A DNA stretch of 64,000 nucleotides, from positions 1,984,001-2,048,000 of the forward strand of contig NZ_CP058561.1 in NCBI RefSeq assembly GCF_018141425.1. The letters run 5' to 3'. The number at the start of each line of letters is the position of its first letter. The first letter of the stretch is position 1. Both the position numbers and the translations under genes were made by a program. Below the pieces are notes generated by a model. It saw only the letters and a list, made by a program, of their open reading frames with translations. It made no database searches and was not told the DNA's origin. The stretch is from Vallitalea guaymasensis. GTDB lineage: Bacteria; Bacillota; Clostridia; Lachnospirales; Vallitaleaceae. Positions 39,636-48,425 of the stretch are shown here, piece by piece.

Positions 39636-41063
39636 CTAATCATCATATACATCATTAGAAGATGGCGTATCTTTATCTTCTTCATTAGATCCATTATTAT
39701 TTAATTCATTATTATTACCATTATTTATATTAGTATCAGTATTGTTGTCAGGTGTAGTAGTTCCATTATTTGGGTCATTAATTAAATCCTTATCAATTTT
39801 ACTCAACTTAGGTAAAGTATAGTAAGCGTCTTCACCATTATCTTCAATAACTAACTGATGCATTGTAGAATAATATCCATCTTTTCTAAGGGTTATTGTA
39901 TGTTCACCTGGATTTATTGGCGTAGTAATTGGTATTTCACCAATATAATTACCATCTATATATATATCTACTCCTACAGGACTATCTACATGAATATAAG
40001 TTGGTTTTTTCTCCAAGTTTATTTCAAAAGTTGTAAATGATTTATTCACGACAAGTTCTTTTTCCCAATCAACATAGTTATCTTTCACGACTTTTACGGT
40101 ATAATTACCATAGTCTAGAGGAATTGGCTCTGAAAAATCACTGTAGACTTCACCATTAATGGAAAATGAAACTCCTTCTTGTGTTACACTGAATTGAACC
40201 ATACCTTTTTTTGGAGTAGCATCTTTTACGTTAACAACAACTTTCTGGTCTTTATCCACCATAACTTCTGTTTCATAAGTAGCTTGGTCATTGGTAACAA
40301 TAATATCATGTACACCTACAGGTACAGGTACTAGGGTAACATCTTTTATATCCACTGTTTTATTGGTACCAATCTGTAATGTTCCTCCTATGAAATTACT
40401 ATGGTTCTTAAGTTGAATATATCCATGTCCGTTTTCCATGATTATAGTCCAAACAATATCTTTGTATCCTAATAAGGTAACTTCATCTTCTTCAGTTAAA
40501 TCGTTAATATCAAATGGATTTCCATTGAAAATTGTCACCAATTCTCCTGTATAGTTATATTTGTCATTACCTATTGTAATAGTACTTTTTTCTTTATCCA
40601 CAACTGCACCATTGATTTTATTTCTTTTCCACGTTTTTGCAGTCTTGTGAACATATTCTGGTCTCATTTTGTCTTTGTCGTATTTTGTTTCTATCATATC
40701 CCCTTTATTGAATTGAACAAGTGTCATTAATGATCCGTATTCATCTTGGATATCAACAGCACTATCCATGTTCAATGTGGCAGATTCGTTACTATCAATA
40801 TTAAATATTGTCAATGTATCATTTACTGTATCAACTTTTTGTACAACCCCTAATGCTCTTTCATATTCAATATCCCTGCCAACGTCATTATTGTCTACAG
40901 GTATTTCAGTTTCCTGGTCAACTTTATTGTTGGTGTTCTTCTTTTTACCACCACCGAATACCATAGCAAATACAACTATAAGAATAACTGCAAGTCCTAA
41001 AACACCGATAATAGTCATTTTACTGATAATATCCATTTTCTTTTTCTTCTTATCATTATTCAT
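39636..41063 (-). CDS. PEGA-domain membrane protein
   Basis: A 475-residue protein with a cytoplasmic lysine-rich start, one transmembrane helix (about 14-34), then an outside region. At least two to three PEGA units occupy about 225-425 (LVPVPVGVHDIIVTND, PLDYGNYTVKVVKDNYVDWEKELVV, DGNYIGEIPITTPINPGEHTITLRKDGY). The C-terminal ~50 residues are an Asn/Asp/Thr-rich low-complexity tail. PEGA domains are found in surface and wall-associated proteins. Alone in its unit between pgcA and the O-antigen-ligase-like gene. Function unknown. Confidence 0.85.
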   Translation of the reverse strand: MNNDKKKKKMDIISKMTIIGVLGLAVILIVVFAMVFGGGKKKNTNNKVDQETEIPVDNNDVGRDIEYERALGVVQKVDTVNDTLTIFNIDSNESATLNMDSAVDIQDEYGSLMTLVQFNKGDMIETKYDKDKMRPEYVHKTAKTWKRNKINGAVVDKEKSTITIGNDKYNYTGELVTIFNGNPFDINDLTEEDEVTLLGYKDIVWTIIMENGHGYIQLKNHSNFIGGTLQIGTNKTVDIKDVTLVPVPVGVHDIIVTNDQATYETEVMVDKDQKVVVNVKDATPKKGMVQFSVTQEGVSFSINGEVYSDFSEPIPLDYGNYTVKVVKDNYVDWEKELVVNKSFTTFEINLEKKPTYIHVDSPVGVDIYIDGNYIGEIPITTPINPGEHTITLRKDGYYSTMHQLVIEDNGEDAYYTLPKLSKIDKDLINDPNNGTTTPDNNTDTNINNGNNNELNNNGSNEEDKDTPSSNDVYDD

Positions 41064-41129
41064 AATTCCACCTCGTATTCAAATTATATTATTAACATGA
41101 ACCAAAGGGTTTAATCAACCTCTGACATG

Positions 41130-42833
41130 TTAATCCTGTATAATTTTGTCATATAGTTTTTCTGCTTCTACATTATTGCCTATTAGCTTTTTTGACATAT
41201 ATAGTCTAGGTATATGTTTAACATTATAATCAGTAAGCCTTTCTTTTGCAAGTTTATTAAGATGATAAGGAATTTCAAAAATCAGTTTCAGTCTGTTAAG
41301 AGCCTCTCTTTCTCTATCATTCTTTATACTGTCCCTCACCATATCTAATAATATACTACTATATTTTTCTAGATTTTTGATGCTCAGAGGATTAAGGTCA
41401 ACTATCTTTTTTGCAGATTCATAGGCTTTTTCTAATTCATAGTTCTCATAATCTATATCTCTTTTAATGATGTATCCGTTTATTGAATAGGGATTCTGAC
41501 TAATTATTTCATCAGCTAGTTTATACGCCTTTATTGGATCTGTATCTCTATATTCACTAGCTAGATTAATCTTAGCTTCTGTATTATATGGATATAACCT
41601 TAAGGAATCCTCGTAATCTCCTATATAAGCCAAATAGGAGTTTAACGCCATATAGATATAATTGATTAGTAAGACACTGGTAATGATAAATGTACCTAAC
41701 GTTTTGATCCCTGTAATATTTGTTTCTTTTATTTTTGCCTCATCTACAAAAACTATGATTAATATCAAAAATCCAATAACCAAAAACTGCCAGTCAAAAT
41801 CAATGGCACCATGTCCAAATATGATGAATATAATTAGTTTATCATAGAATGTTAATCTCTTACTTAATGTATTATAGACAAAGTATATACCCATTAGGGC
41901 AAAACCTACTATACCAATATCCATAACGACCTGTAACACATTACTATGTATATATTTTACATAATAAGTGGCTCCTGTCTGATATTTTCTTTGTATATAA
42001 AAATAACCTAAGTGTCCACTCCCAAAGGGATAATCCTTCATTATTGATATACTGTCCTTGTAATACAACAGTCTTGTGAGCCATTCGCTAGTTTGAGTAG
42101 ATGTCTCTTCAATTCTATCAAACATATGGGTAAAATCACCGAATGTCATGATTATATACCATACTGCTGTTCCTAATAATACAGCTGGTATCAAATATTT
42201 AATCTTTTTCCTATCATAGATAATAATAATCAGTAATGTACCAATTGCTATTATATACATGCTTCTGCTAAAAGTTAATAAGAGTGCAGCCCACATAATT
42301 ATTATGCCTATTATATGATAGGCTTTTAGTTTTTCCCTGTTAACTACCAGTATGGTACATACCAAGATAAAAAGAGCAAAAGTATTTGGATATTGAAAAA
42401 AAGAACCTAATCTTCCTTTCTGTATCAACTCTTCTCCTAAACAAGGTATGAAAAAAGCTGTTAGACTTATAGCTGACATTATTATTCCACAAAAAGAAAG
42501 GGCATCTGTAAAAGCCTTTCTATCCATATTGGTCTGCATGATAACCAAATAGAACAAATATACGACCAATACTTTTAAGAACCCCATATAAGCCATACCT
42601 TTATCAACAGCATGGAAAATAGATACTAAATATAATAATATACCTATTAAAATTAGTAAGTGATTAAGACTTCGTTCCAATCGCAATTTTCTATTAATAA
42701 TAATGTAATACATAAGAATCATTAATAGAATGGCTCCAGCAAGATATGCCCCATGATAAAAATATGCTCCTTGTAGAAAAGGACATATCATTACAAATCC
42801 CATCAATATTATGTTAATCTGTTTCTTACCCAT
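41130..42833 (-). CDS. O-antigen ligase-like membrane protein with TPR tail
   Basis: A 567-residue protein with 10-12 membrane helices in the first ~400 residues and the Wzy_C-type block AALLLTFSRSMYIIAIGTLLI. The last ~150 residues look like tetratricopeptide repeats (IKAYKLADEIISQNPYSINGY, LEKAYESAKKIVDLNPLSIKNL). This pairing is common in Gram-positive O-antigen-ligase-like proteins of unknown acceptor. It may polymerise or attach a surface glycan. No glycosyltransferases are near it. Confidence 0.82.
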   Translation of the reverse strand: MGKKQINIILMGFVMICPFLQGAYFYHGAYLAGAILLMILMYYIIINRKLRLERSLNHLLILIGILLYLVSIFHAVDKGMAYMGFLKVLVVYLFYLVIMQTNMDRKAFTDALSFCGIIMSAISLTAFFIPCLGEELIQKGRLGSFFQYPNTFALFILVCTILVVNREKLKAYHIIGIIIMWAALLLTFSRSMYIIAIGTLLIIIIYDRKKIKYLIPAVLLGTAVWYIIMTFGDFTHMFDRIEETSTQTSEWLTRLLYYKDSISIMKDYPFGSGHLGYFYIQRKYQTGATYYVKYIHSNVLQVVMDIGIVGFALMGIYFVYNTLSKRLTFYDKLIIFIIFGHGAIDFDWQFLVIGFLILIIVFVDEAKIKETNITGIKTLGTFIITSVLLINYIYMALNSYLAYIGDYEDSLRLYPYNTEAKINLASEYRDTDPIKAYKLADEIISQNPYSINGYIIKRDIDYENYELEKAYESAKKIVDLNPLSIKNLEKYSSILLDMVRDSIKNDREREALNRLKLIFEIPYHLNKLAKERLTDYNVKHIPRLYMSKKLIGNNVEAEKLYDKIIQD

Positions 42834-42931
42834 ATTTTTCTTTCCTTAACCCAAGTATAGACATTCATATTATCTTTTCGTTTATATTTTATAGTTTATC
42901 AAGGTAATTAACAAGGGTTTTTATAAAATTT

Positions 42932-43708
42932 CTATAATTGCTCTTTTAACTGAGTAGGTGTTATACCAACATATTTTTTGAATATTGAACTAAAATATCT
43001 TGAGTCATTGAATCCTACTAATTCCGCAACTTGATATATCTTGATATTTTCCTCTTGTAATAATTGGATTGCTTTTTTGCATCTATATCTCGTCAAATAG
43101 TCAACGAATGTATATCCCGTCTCTTTTTTGAACAATCTGCTGAGATAACTTTCTGTAATATATAATTTCTCTGCTACATCCTTTATATTGACGTCGTTGT
43201 AATAATCATTTTCTATGCATTTTATAGCTTTCACCACATATTTTATCTTACCTTCTACTTTGCTGGTTTTATCGTATTCACGAAAATCTAGTACAGTTTC
43301 TAATTCTTCAACATCCTGCTCATAAACTTCTTTCTTGTTTTCTATGGAATTGACTATTTTCGTTAGTGCATTGAATAATTCACCATCTTCAACTGGTTTC
43401 AGCAGATATTCTTTTACACCTAAAGAGATGGCTTGTTGGGCATACTTGAATTCATCATAGCCTGATATGATTATGTATTCAGCCTTAGTCTTATTCTGAA
43501 GTTCTTTTATCATTTTAATCCCATCCATTTTTGGCATTCGTACATCTGTAATTATAATATGTGGTTTTACCTTTGAGATGATTTCTATACCTTCCAGCCC
43601 ATTAGAAGCTTCCCCTACAACTTTACAGCCTAATTCATCCCAAGGTGTAGTAACCACAAGTCCTTTCCTTGTTAACATTTCATCTTCCACAACTACAACT
43701 TTTACCAT
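42932..43708 (-). CDS. Response regulator with AraC DNA-binding domain
   Basis: The 258-residue protein (ATG at 43708 with AAAGG upstream) has a receiver with VVEDE, the phosphoacceptor aspartate in HIIITDVRMPKMDG and Lys in YLLKPVEDG, and a C-terminal AraC double helix-turn-helix (VAEKLYITESYLSRLFKKETG, ELVGFNDSRYFSSIFKKYVGITP). It lacks the long middle region of most YesN proteins. It follows the sensor kinase by 22 bases and probably controls the ABC importer genes upstream on the same strand. Confidence 0.92.
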   Translation of the reverse strand: MVKVVVVEDEMLTRKGLVVTTPWDELGCKVVGEASNGLEGIEIISKVKPHIIITDVRMPKMDGIKMIKELQNKTKAEYIIISGYDEFKYAQQAISLGVKEYLLKPVEDGELFNALTKIVNSIENKKEVYEQDVEELETVLDFREYDKTSKVEGKIKYVVKAIKCIENDYYNDVNIKDVAEKLYITESYLSRLFKKETGYTFVDYLTRYRCKKAIQLLQEENIKIYQVAELVGFNDSRYFSSIFKKYVGITPTQLKEQL

Positions 43709-43730
43709 AAAAACCAACCTTTCAGATATA

Positions 43731-45473
43731 TCAGTATTTATCTTTGTAATATGCTTTAATTGGTATTTTTATAATCACCTTTGTCCCTTTATCAGGTTTA
43801 CTCTCAATAGTAACCCCGCTCAAACTTCCATAATACAATTTTACCCTTTGGTCAACATTGTACAACCCTATATGATCATCATTTGTCTTAGACAGAGCTT
43901 CTTCTATCTGTTCCTCATTCATACCTATACCATTATCCAATACCTCAAAATACAGATTATCCTCTTTTCTGTATCCTCTTATTATCAGCATACCTTTTTC
44001 ATCTATATTCTCAAATCCATGAACTATGGCATTTTCTACTATTGGCTGTAGTATCAGCTTAGGTATATAGTATCCTAGAGTTTCATCATCTGTAGCTATA
44101 TTGACGTCAAACCCATCATTATATCTTATCTTCTGTATTTCAAGATAATTGTTTATCAAATCCAAGTTGTCTTTTACTGTCAAGAATTCTTGTTCACAGT
44201 TGATACTATTCCTCAACAGACTTCCCAGTTGAGTTGCAATAACTCCTATTTCTTTTACATTATTGAGTTTTGCAATCCATTTTATAGCGTCAAGTGTATT
44301 ATATAGAAAATGTGGTTTAATCTGTGCTTGAAGTATATTTATTTCTGCAATTCTTAATCTACGTTGTTTATCAATTGCATTATCTATAGATTCCTTTAAT
44401 CTCACTACCATCTGGTTAAAACTGTTTTCAAGCATACCCAGCTCATCATTACGATGAAGGTTGATTTGGATTGTCAAGTCTCCTTCCTCAACTCTTTTCA
44501 TACTTTTTACGAGTTTTTTAATAGGTCTAATCATATAGTTTGCCACTATGAGCGAGATAAGCACTGCAAGAGTTAGGCTTATTAATAAACTCTGTATAAT
44601 CGTTTTCCGTATATTGCTGTTATTCTGTTGTACTATATTCAGTGGAACAGTGGCAACCGTTCTTAATGTGGAAGGTTCATATGTGTAATAGACCATAAAA
44701 CTTGGTATTTTATTATTTTCTCTTATATTTATTTTGCCCTTATTATTTTTGGCTACTGTATCTCTATATGGTGAATCCCAAAAAAGTCCTTCTTTTTCAG
44801 GATGATTAGCGTCTGTAATAATATAATAGAATTCATCCAATAACATGACATCTATTAATTTACTGTTTCCTATAGTGTTTATAATATCTACTATGGCATT
44901 TCTCTTGATATCTATGATTATATAACCTACAGGGTTATTATTGTTGTCGTATATTTTTTTCCCCATGGAAAATACAATGGTTTCACCCATATTGTTAGTG
45001 AATTTTTCTGGATATAAAACTATTTCTTTGTCTTCATCCATCTTTCTGAAGACTCCCCAGCCATTTTGCAGATTATTTTTATACATCTGGGGTAGTGGGG
45101 ATGTTTCAAATATTGCATTACCTTTTGTATCTAATATATATATTGGAAATTTATACTTTTTACTTGCTAACAATAAGTATATTTTTTGATTGATTTCGTA
45201 GTAGTAGTCGTCTGATATTTCATTCCCTGACAAAGTTTTATGAAGTTTAGAATCTGTGCTTATCATGTTAACGATGGTTTTATATTCATTAAGGAAGGTA
45301 TCTATATTTTTATTGATGTTGATTAAGCTGTCGTAGGCTTCATCATATATTGCGTCTTGTAAAATTTTTGACGAGAAAGTGAATCCTAGAAGGGTTAGGA
45401 CTAGGGGTGGTATGATACCGATTAGAATGAAGATGATTAATAGTTTGCGGAACAAAGTTCTTTTAGGTTTCAT
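43731..45473 (-). CDS. YesM-type sensor histidine kinase
   Basis: The 580-residue kinase has a membrane helix near residues 10-30, a dCache-like outside sensor region to about 280, a second helix, a HAMP linker (YMIRPIKKLVKSMKRVEEGD), the phosphoacceptor motif QIKPHFLYNTLDAIKW, and an ATPase domain with ENAIVHGFEN and DNGIGM. ATG follows AGAGGGTTTGTCA. It lies upstream of the AraC-type regulator and about 90 bases downstream of hairpin element 1. The signal is probably a solute linked to the adjacent importer. Confidence 0.92.
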   Translation of the reverse strand: MKPKRTLFRKLLIIFILIGIIPPLVLTLLGFTFSSKILQDAIYDEAYDSLININKNIDTFLNEYKTIVNMISTDSKLHKTLSGNEISDDYYYEINQKIYLLLASKKYKFPIYILDTKGNAIFETSPLPQMYKNNLQNGWGVFRKMDEDKEIVLYPEKFTNNMGETIVFSMGKKIYDNNNNPVGYIIIDIKRNAIVDIINTIGNSKLIDVMLLDEFYYIITDANHPEKEGLFWDSPYRDTVAKNNKGKINIRENNKIPSFMVYYTYEPSTLRTVATVPLNIVQQNNSNIRKTIIQSLLISLTLAVLISLIVANYMIRPIKKLVKSMKRVEEGDLTIQINLHRNDELGMLENSFNQMVVRLKESIDNAIDKQRRLRIAEINILQAQIKPHFLYNTLDAIKWIAKLNNVKEIGVIATQLGSLLRNSINCEQEFLTVKDNLDLINNYLEIQKIRYNDGFDVNIATDDETLGYYIPKLILQPIVENAIVHGFENIDEKGMLIIRGYRKEDNLYFEVLDNGIGMNEEQIEEALSKTNDDHIGLYNVDQRVKLYYGSLSGVTIESKPDKGTKVIIKIPIKAYYKDKY

Positions 45474-45787
45474 TTGACAAACCCTCTTTCTGTTGGAGGT
45501 AGTAAGTTTAATGAATAGGTATGGTAAATAAAATTCGTAGGTGATTTTGTTTTTGGCTAGAGGGTGTATAATAGTTGTATTTTACTTGCCTTACCCTGAG
45601 AAGCGGTCGGTCTGCGTAAAATACAACTATTATACACGGTTTATTGCCGAACATTACGTTTGGTGTGTAAAATTATATATGTGCTTGCTTATGTGTGGTT
45701 GTTAAATTTAAGTATAGTATTTAATAATAATTACTTTTATGATAGTTTAGTTTATTATGGTTGTGGTTTTTTATTTTTTTTATTGTA
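45474..45787. other. Spacer holding hairpin element 1
   Basis: The 314-bp gap holds the hairpin at 45564-45637. The rest is strongly T/G-rich on the plus strand and contains no gene I can support. The kinase promoter is not obvious. Confidence 0.6.
45564..45637. repeat. Hairpin element 1 (perfect 22-bp stem, 30-nt shared loop)
   Basis: Arms 45564-45585 and 45616-45637 are perfectly complementary over 22 bases, starting GTGTATAATAG and ending CTATTATACAC. The loop 45586-45615 is GC-rich (contains ACCCTGAGAAGCGGTCGG) and is identical, in reverse complement, to the loop of element 2. GGCTAGAGG lies just outside the left arm. No T-run follows either end. It sits 150 bases beyond the PHP gene stop. 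Confidence 0.92.
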
Positions 45788-46528
45788 TTATTTTATGGTA
45801 TACATTTTTGTTTCGGGGATGTTGAGGTTGTTTATTGTTGATAGGGGGTATTTTAGGTTGCATATTTCGTTTTTTTTGTGGCAGTCGCTGCCTAGGGAAA
45901 AGAGAATGTTTTTCTTCAAGGCTTTTTTAAGGAAATTGGTGTTTGGTTCTTTCCAGAGACCGCTTATTTCTATTGCTACTTGGTGTTTTTCGCATAGAGT
46001 TAGTAGTTCTTCTTCCCATGTGTTGATGTAGTCGGTATCTATTAGTTGTTCGTAGAATGGTAGTACGGTACAATGTCCTAGGATATCGACTCTGGTTCTT
46101 TGGAAGGTTTTTGTTATGGTTTCAAGTATGCCTTCTAGTATGTATCTGGAATCGGTTGTTTTGTAGTCTTGTTTGTAGTTGTCTCTGTGTCCTGCTCTAT
46201 ATCCGAAATATTCGGCTAACCAAGTACGTTGGTTTATGGTATCGTTGTAAGTGTGTACACTTGATATTACGTAATCTAGTTTGCCTAGTATTTTATCGGA
46301 CCATTTAGTGTAGTCTCCTATGTTGGCTTCTACGCCTTTGTAAACATTGTATTGTTCTAATTTGTCAAGGTACTCCTCTATAGCACTCTCGGTAGTCATT
46401 TTAGAGCAGAAAACATGATCAGAGATGCCAATCTTGTATCCTAATCCATCTGCTACTTGAAGTATTTCTTCAACAGTGGCATCTCCATCCGAAAAAAGGG
46501 TATGTGTATGTAAATCTATTACGTCCAT
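45788..46528 (-). CDS. PHP-domain phosphoesterase
   Basis: The 246-residue protein (ATG at 46528 behind AAAGGAAC) has all PHP metal-site motifs: DLHTHTLFSDGDATVEEIL, IGISDHVF, YKGVEANIGD, VISSVHTYND, DILGHCTVLPF and SLGSDCHKK. The family hydrolyses phosphoesters, for example histidinol phosphate or nucleotide bisphosphates. It lies between the ABC permease gene and the sensor kinase, flanked on both sides by paired hairpins. Its coding strand is unusually A/C-rich compared with neighbours. It may dephosphorylate the solute taken up by the importer; this is inference from position. Confidence 0.88.
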   Translation of the reverse strand: MDVIDLHTHTLFSDGDATVEEILQVADGLGYKIGISDHVFCSKMTTESAIEEYLDKLEQYNVYKGVEANIGDYTKWSDKILGKLDYVISSVHTYNDTINQRTWLAEYFGYRAGHRDNYKQDYKTTDSRYILEGILETITKTFQRTRVDILGHCTVLPFYEQLIDTDYINTWEEELLTLCEKHQVAIEISGLWKEPNTNFLKKALKKNILFSLGSDCHKKNEICNLKYPLSTINNLNIPETKMYTIK

Positions 46529-46671
46529 AATCACTGTTCCTTTCAAATATATATCATTTTCAAGTTATCTCTTTAATAAATTAAATTCTTTTTATATTAT
46601 ATCTAATATATTTTAGCCACGCAATATAATTATGCATATCTCCATTATTTAGAAAAATAAACTCTAGCCAA
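46529..46671 (-). promoter_or_regulatory. Spacer upstream of the PHP gene
   Basis: AT-rich spacer between the PHP start and hairpin element 2. It could hold a promoter, but no clear -35/-10 pair is visible. Confidence 0.25.
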
Positions 46672-46747
46672 GTGTAAATAATCCTTCGTTTTACGCAGAC
46701 CGACCGCTTCTCAGGGTAAGGCAAGTAAAATGAAGGATTATTTACAC
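46672..46747. repeat. Hairpin element 2 (23-bp stem, same loop inverted)
   Basis: Arms 46672-46694 and 46725-46747 pair over 23 bases with one mismatch, beginning GTGTAAATAATCCTTC and ending in ATTATTTACAC. Loop 46695-46724 is the exact reverse complement of the element 1 loop, and identity continues into the inner stem for 43 bases in total. CTCTAGCCAA lies just before the left arm, and GCA after the right arm. It sits between the permease stop and the PHP start. Confidence 0.92.
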
Positions 46748-46772
46748 GCACCATCCCACTATAATCTAATAT

Positions 46773-48425
46773 CTACATAGTTATTCCTTTACCACCAGAT
46801 ATCTTATTGAATATCAAAATAGATACAATAGTAGTAACAGTCAATATAGAAGCTAACGCCGCCGCAGTACCAAAACTTGCTCTGACAACTTCTGTATAGA
46901 TAGCAACTGAAATAGTAGCCGTTTTACCAGTATACAGGATAACACTGGAACTTAATTCATTTATAGTAGTAATCCAGCTAAGTATAGCTCCAGATAATAC
47001 TCCAGGTGCCATTAACCTTGCAGTAGTCTTGAAGAAAGTCTTCATAGGCGAAACCCCTAGATTGATAGAAGCCTCTTCTATACTAGGATCTATCTGATAT
47101 AATATAGCTGTACTTGACCTAATGGTATAAGGCAGTTTCCTGATAACATATGCAATTATCAAAATCCATGCTGTACCAGCTAGCATAACTGGTCCCTTGT
47201 TGAATGCTACGAGAAGACTGATACCAAGTACCGCTCCTGGAATAACATAAGGGAACATAATCAATATATCAAGCAAGCTGTTAACTTTTGATTTCTTTCT
47301 TACTATTAAATAAGATAATAGTAATCCTGCAATAACCATTATTATGATAGCTATTGTTGAATATAGGAATGTATTAGATATATTAGTGGATAATTTACTA
47401 ATAATCATTTTATAACTATCAAGGCTGAAACCTTTTACAAAGATAGGTCCGTTAGTTTTGATAAATGAAGTTATGACAACTACAACTTGTTGTATCATAG
47501 CAATACCCGCTATAATTAAACAGAACGCTGTTAATCCTATTCTTTTGCCTTTTGTCAATTTTACAACTTTAGGTGGTCTAAGTGAACTCATCATATAGCT
47601 TTTTTTGGCAATTACTAGTTTCTGAACTAGTAAAATCGCTACAGCACAAATGATTATAATAACACTTAACATACTTGCTATTGTAGCATTACCGCCGATT
47701 TCACTCATATATTCTTCATATATCAGTACAGGCAATACTTTGTATCCTTCACCTATTAACATAGGTGTACCGAAATCAGCTAGAGATGTCATGAATACCA
47801 TTAATGCTCCTGCTGTTATAGTAGGTAGTATTAGTGGAAAAGTAATAGTAAATAGTTTTTTGATTCCAGATACCCCTAAGTTTTCTGCTGCCTCTTCAAT
47901 TGATGAGTCCATACTCTTGAGAGCTCCTGAAACAAAGAGATAAACATAAGGAAAGAACTTCAATGTGAATACTAATACTATACCTGTCCATCCATATATA
48001 GTTGGTAATTCTATTCCAATATTTCTAAAGATATTAGTCAAGAATCCATTTCTACCAAGTAATAATATCCAAGAATATGCCCCAATGAATGGTGGTGATA
48101 ATAGGGATAGAATAATCATTATATTAATTAATGGCTTACCCCATACATTATAACGTGTTGTTATGTATGCCATTGGAAGACCTATTAATGTTGATAGAAT
48201 AGTTGCTGTAATTACAACAGATAAACTATTGAAAAGTGTTTTATAATAATATGGGTATTTGAAAAATTCTAAGTAATTGGCAATTGTAAATCCACCTGTC
48301 TCTTGTGAAACAAAACTCTCTCTAAGCATTGAGAAGAAAGGATATATCAATACTACAGCTAATGTAGCGAATGCAACGATTCTTACTACATTCCAGAAAT
48401 TAAAGAATTTCCTTATTCGTTTCAT
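46773..48425 (-). CDS. Iron(III)-type ABC transporter permease, fused two-domain
   Basis: The 550-residue protein has two tandem permease domains, each with about six helices and an EAA loop: EEAAENLGVSGIKKLFTITFPLILP in the first half and EEASINLGVSPMKTFFKTTARLMAPG in the second. This FbpB-like layout serves iron(III), and also phosphonate or sugar-phosphate, importers. Its ATG overlaps the ATPase stop by one base (TAATG), so the pair is translationally coupled. Confidence 0.92.
   Translation of the reverse strand: MKRIRKFFNFWNVVRIVAFATLAVVLIYPFFSMLRESFVSQETGGFTIANYLEFFKYPYYYKTLFNSLSVVITATILSTLIGLPMAYITTRYNVWGKPLINIMIILSLLSPPFIGAYSWILLLGRNGFLTNIFRNIGIELPTIYGWTGIVLVFTLKFFPYVYLFVSGALKSMDSSIEEAAENLGVSGIKKLFTITFPLILPTITAGALMVFMTSLADFGTPMLIGEGYKVLPVLIYEEYMSEIGGNATIASMLSVIIIICAVAILLVQKLVIAKKSYMMSSLRPPKVVKLTKGKRIGLTAFCLIIAGIAMIQQVVVVITSFIKTNGPIFVKGFSLDSYKMIISKLSTNISNTFLYSTIAIIIMVIAGLLLSYLIVRKKSKVNSLLDILIMFPYVIPGAVLGISLLVAFNKGPVMLAGTAWILIIAYVIRKLPYTIRSSTAILYQIDPSIEEASINLGVSPMKTFFKTTARLMAPGVLSGAILSWITTINELSSSVILYTGKTATISVAIYTEVVRASFGTAAALASILTVTTIVSILIFNKISGGKGITM

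Noticed and set aside
45564-45637. Hairpin elements 1-3 as ordinary rho-independent terminators
   Set aside because: No T-run follows the stems on either strand, loops are 30-33 nt, and two loops are identical, which terminators do not explain.
45660-46308. Plus-strand ORFs opposite the PHP gene
   Set aside because: They arise from the T/G-rich strand of a gene with all PHP metal-site motifs; they are rich in Phe, Val, Leu and Cys and match nothing.
45564-46747. Diversity-generating retroelement or retron as an explanation for the hairpins
   Set aside because: No reverse transcriptase, template/variable repeat pair or msr/msd structure is visible in the window.
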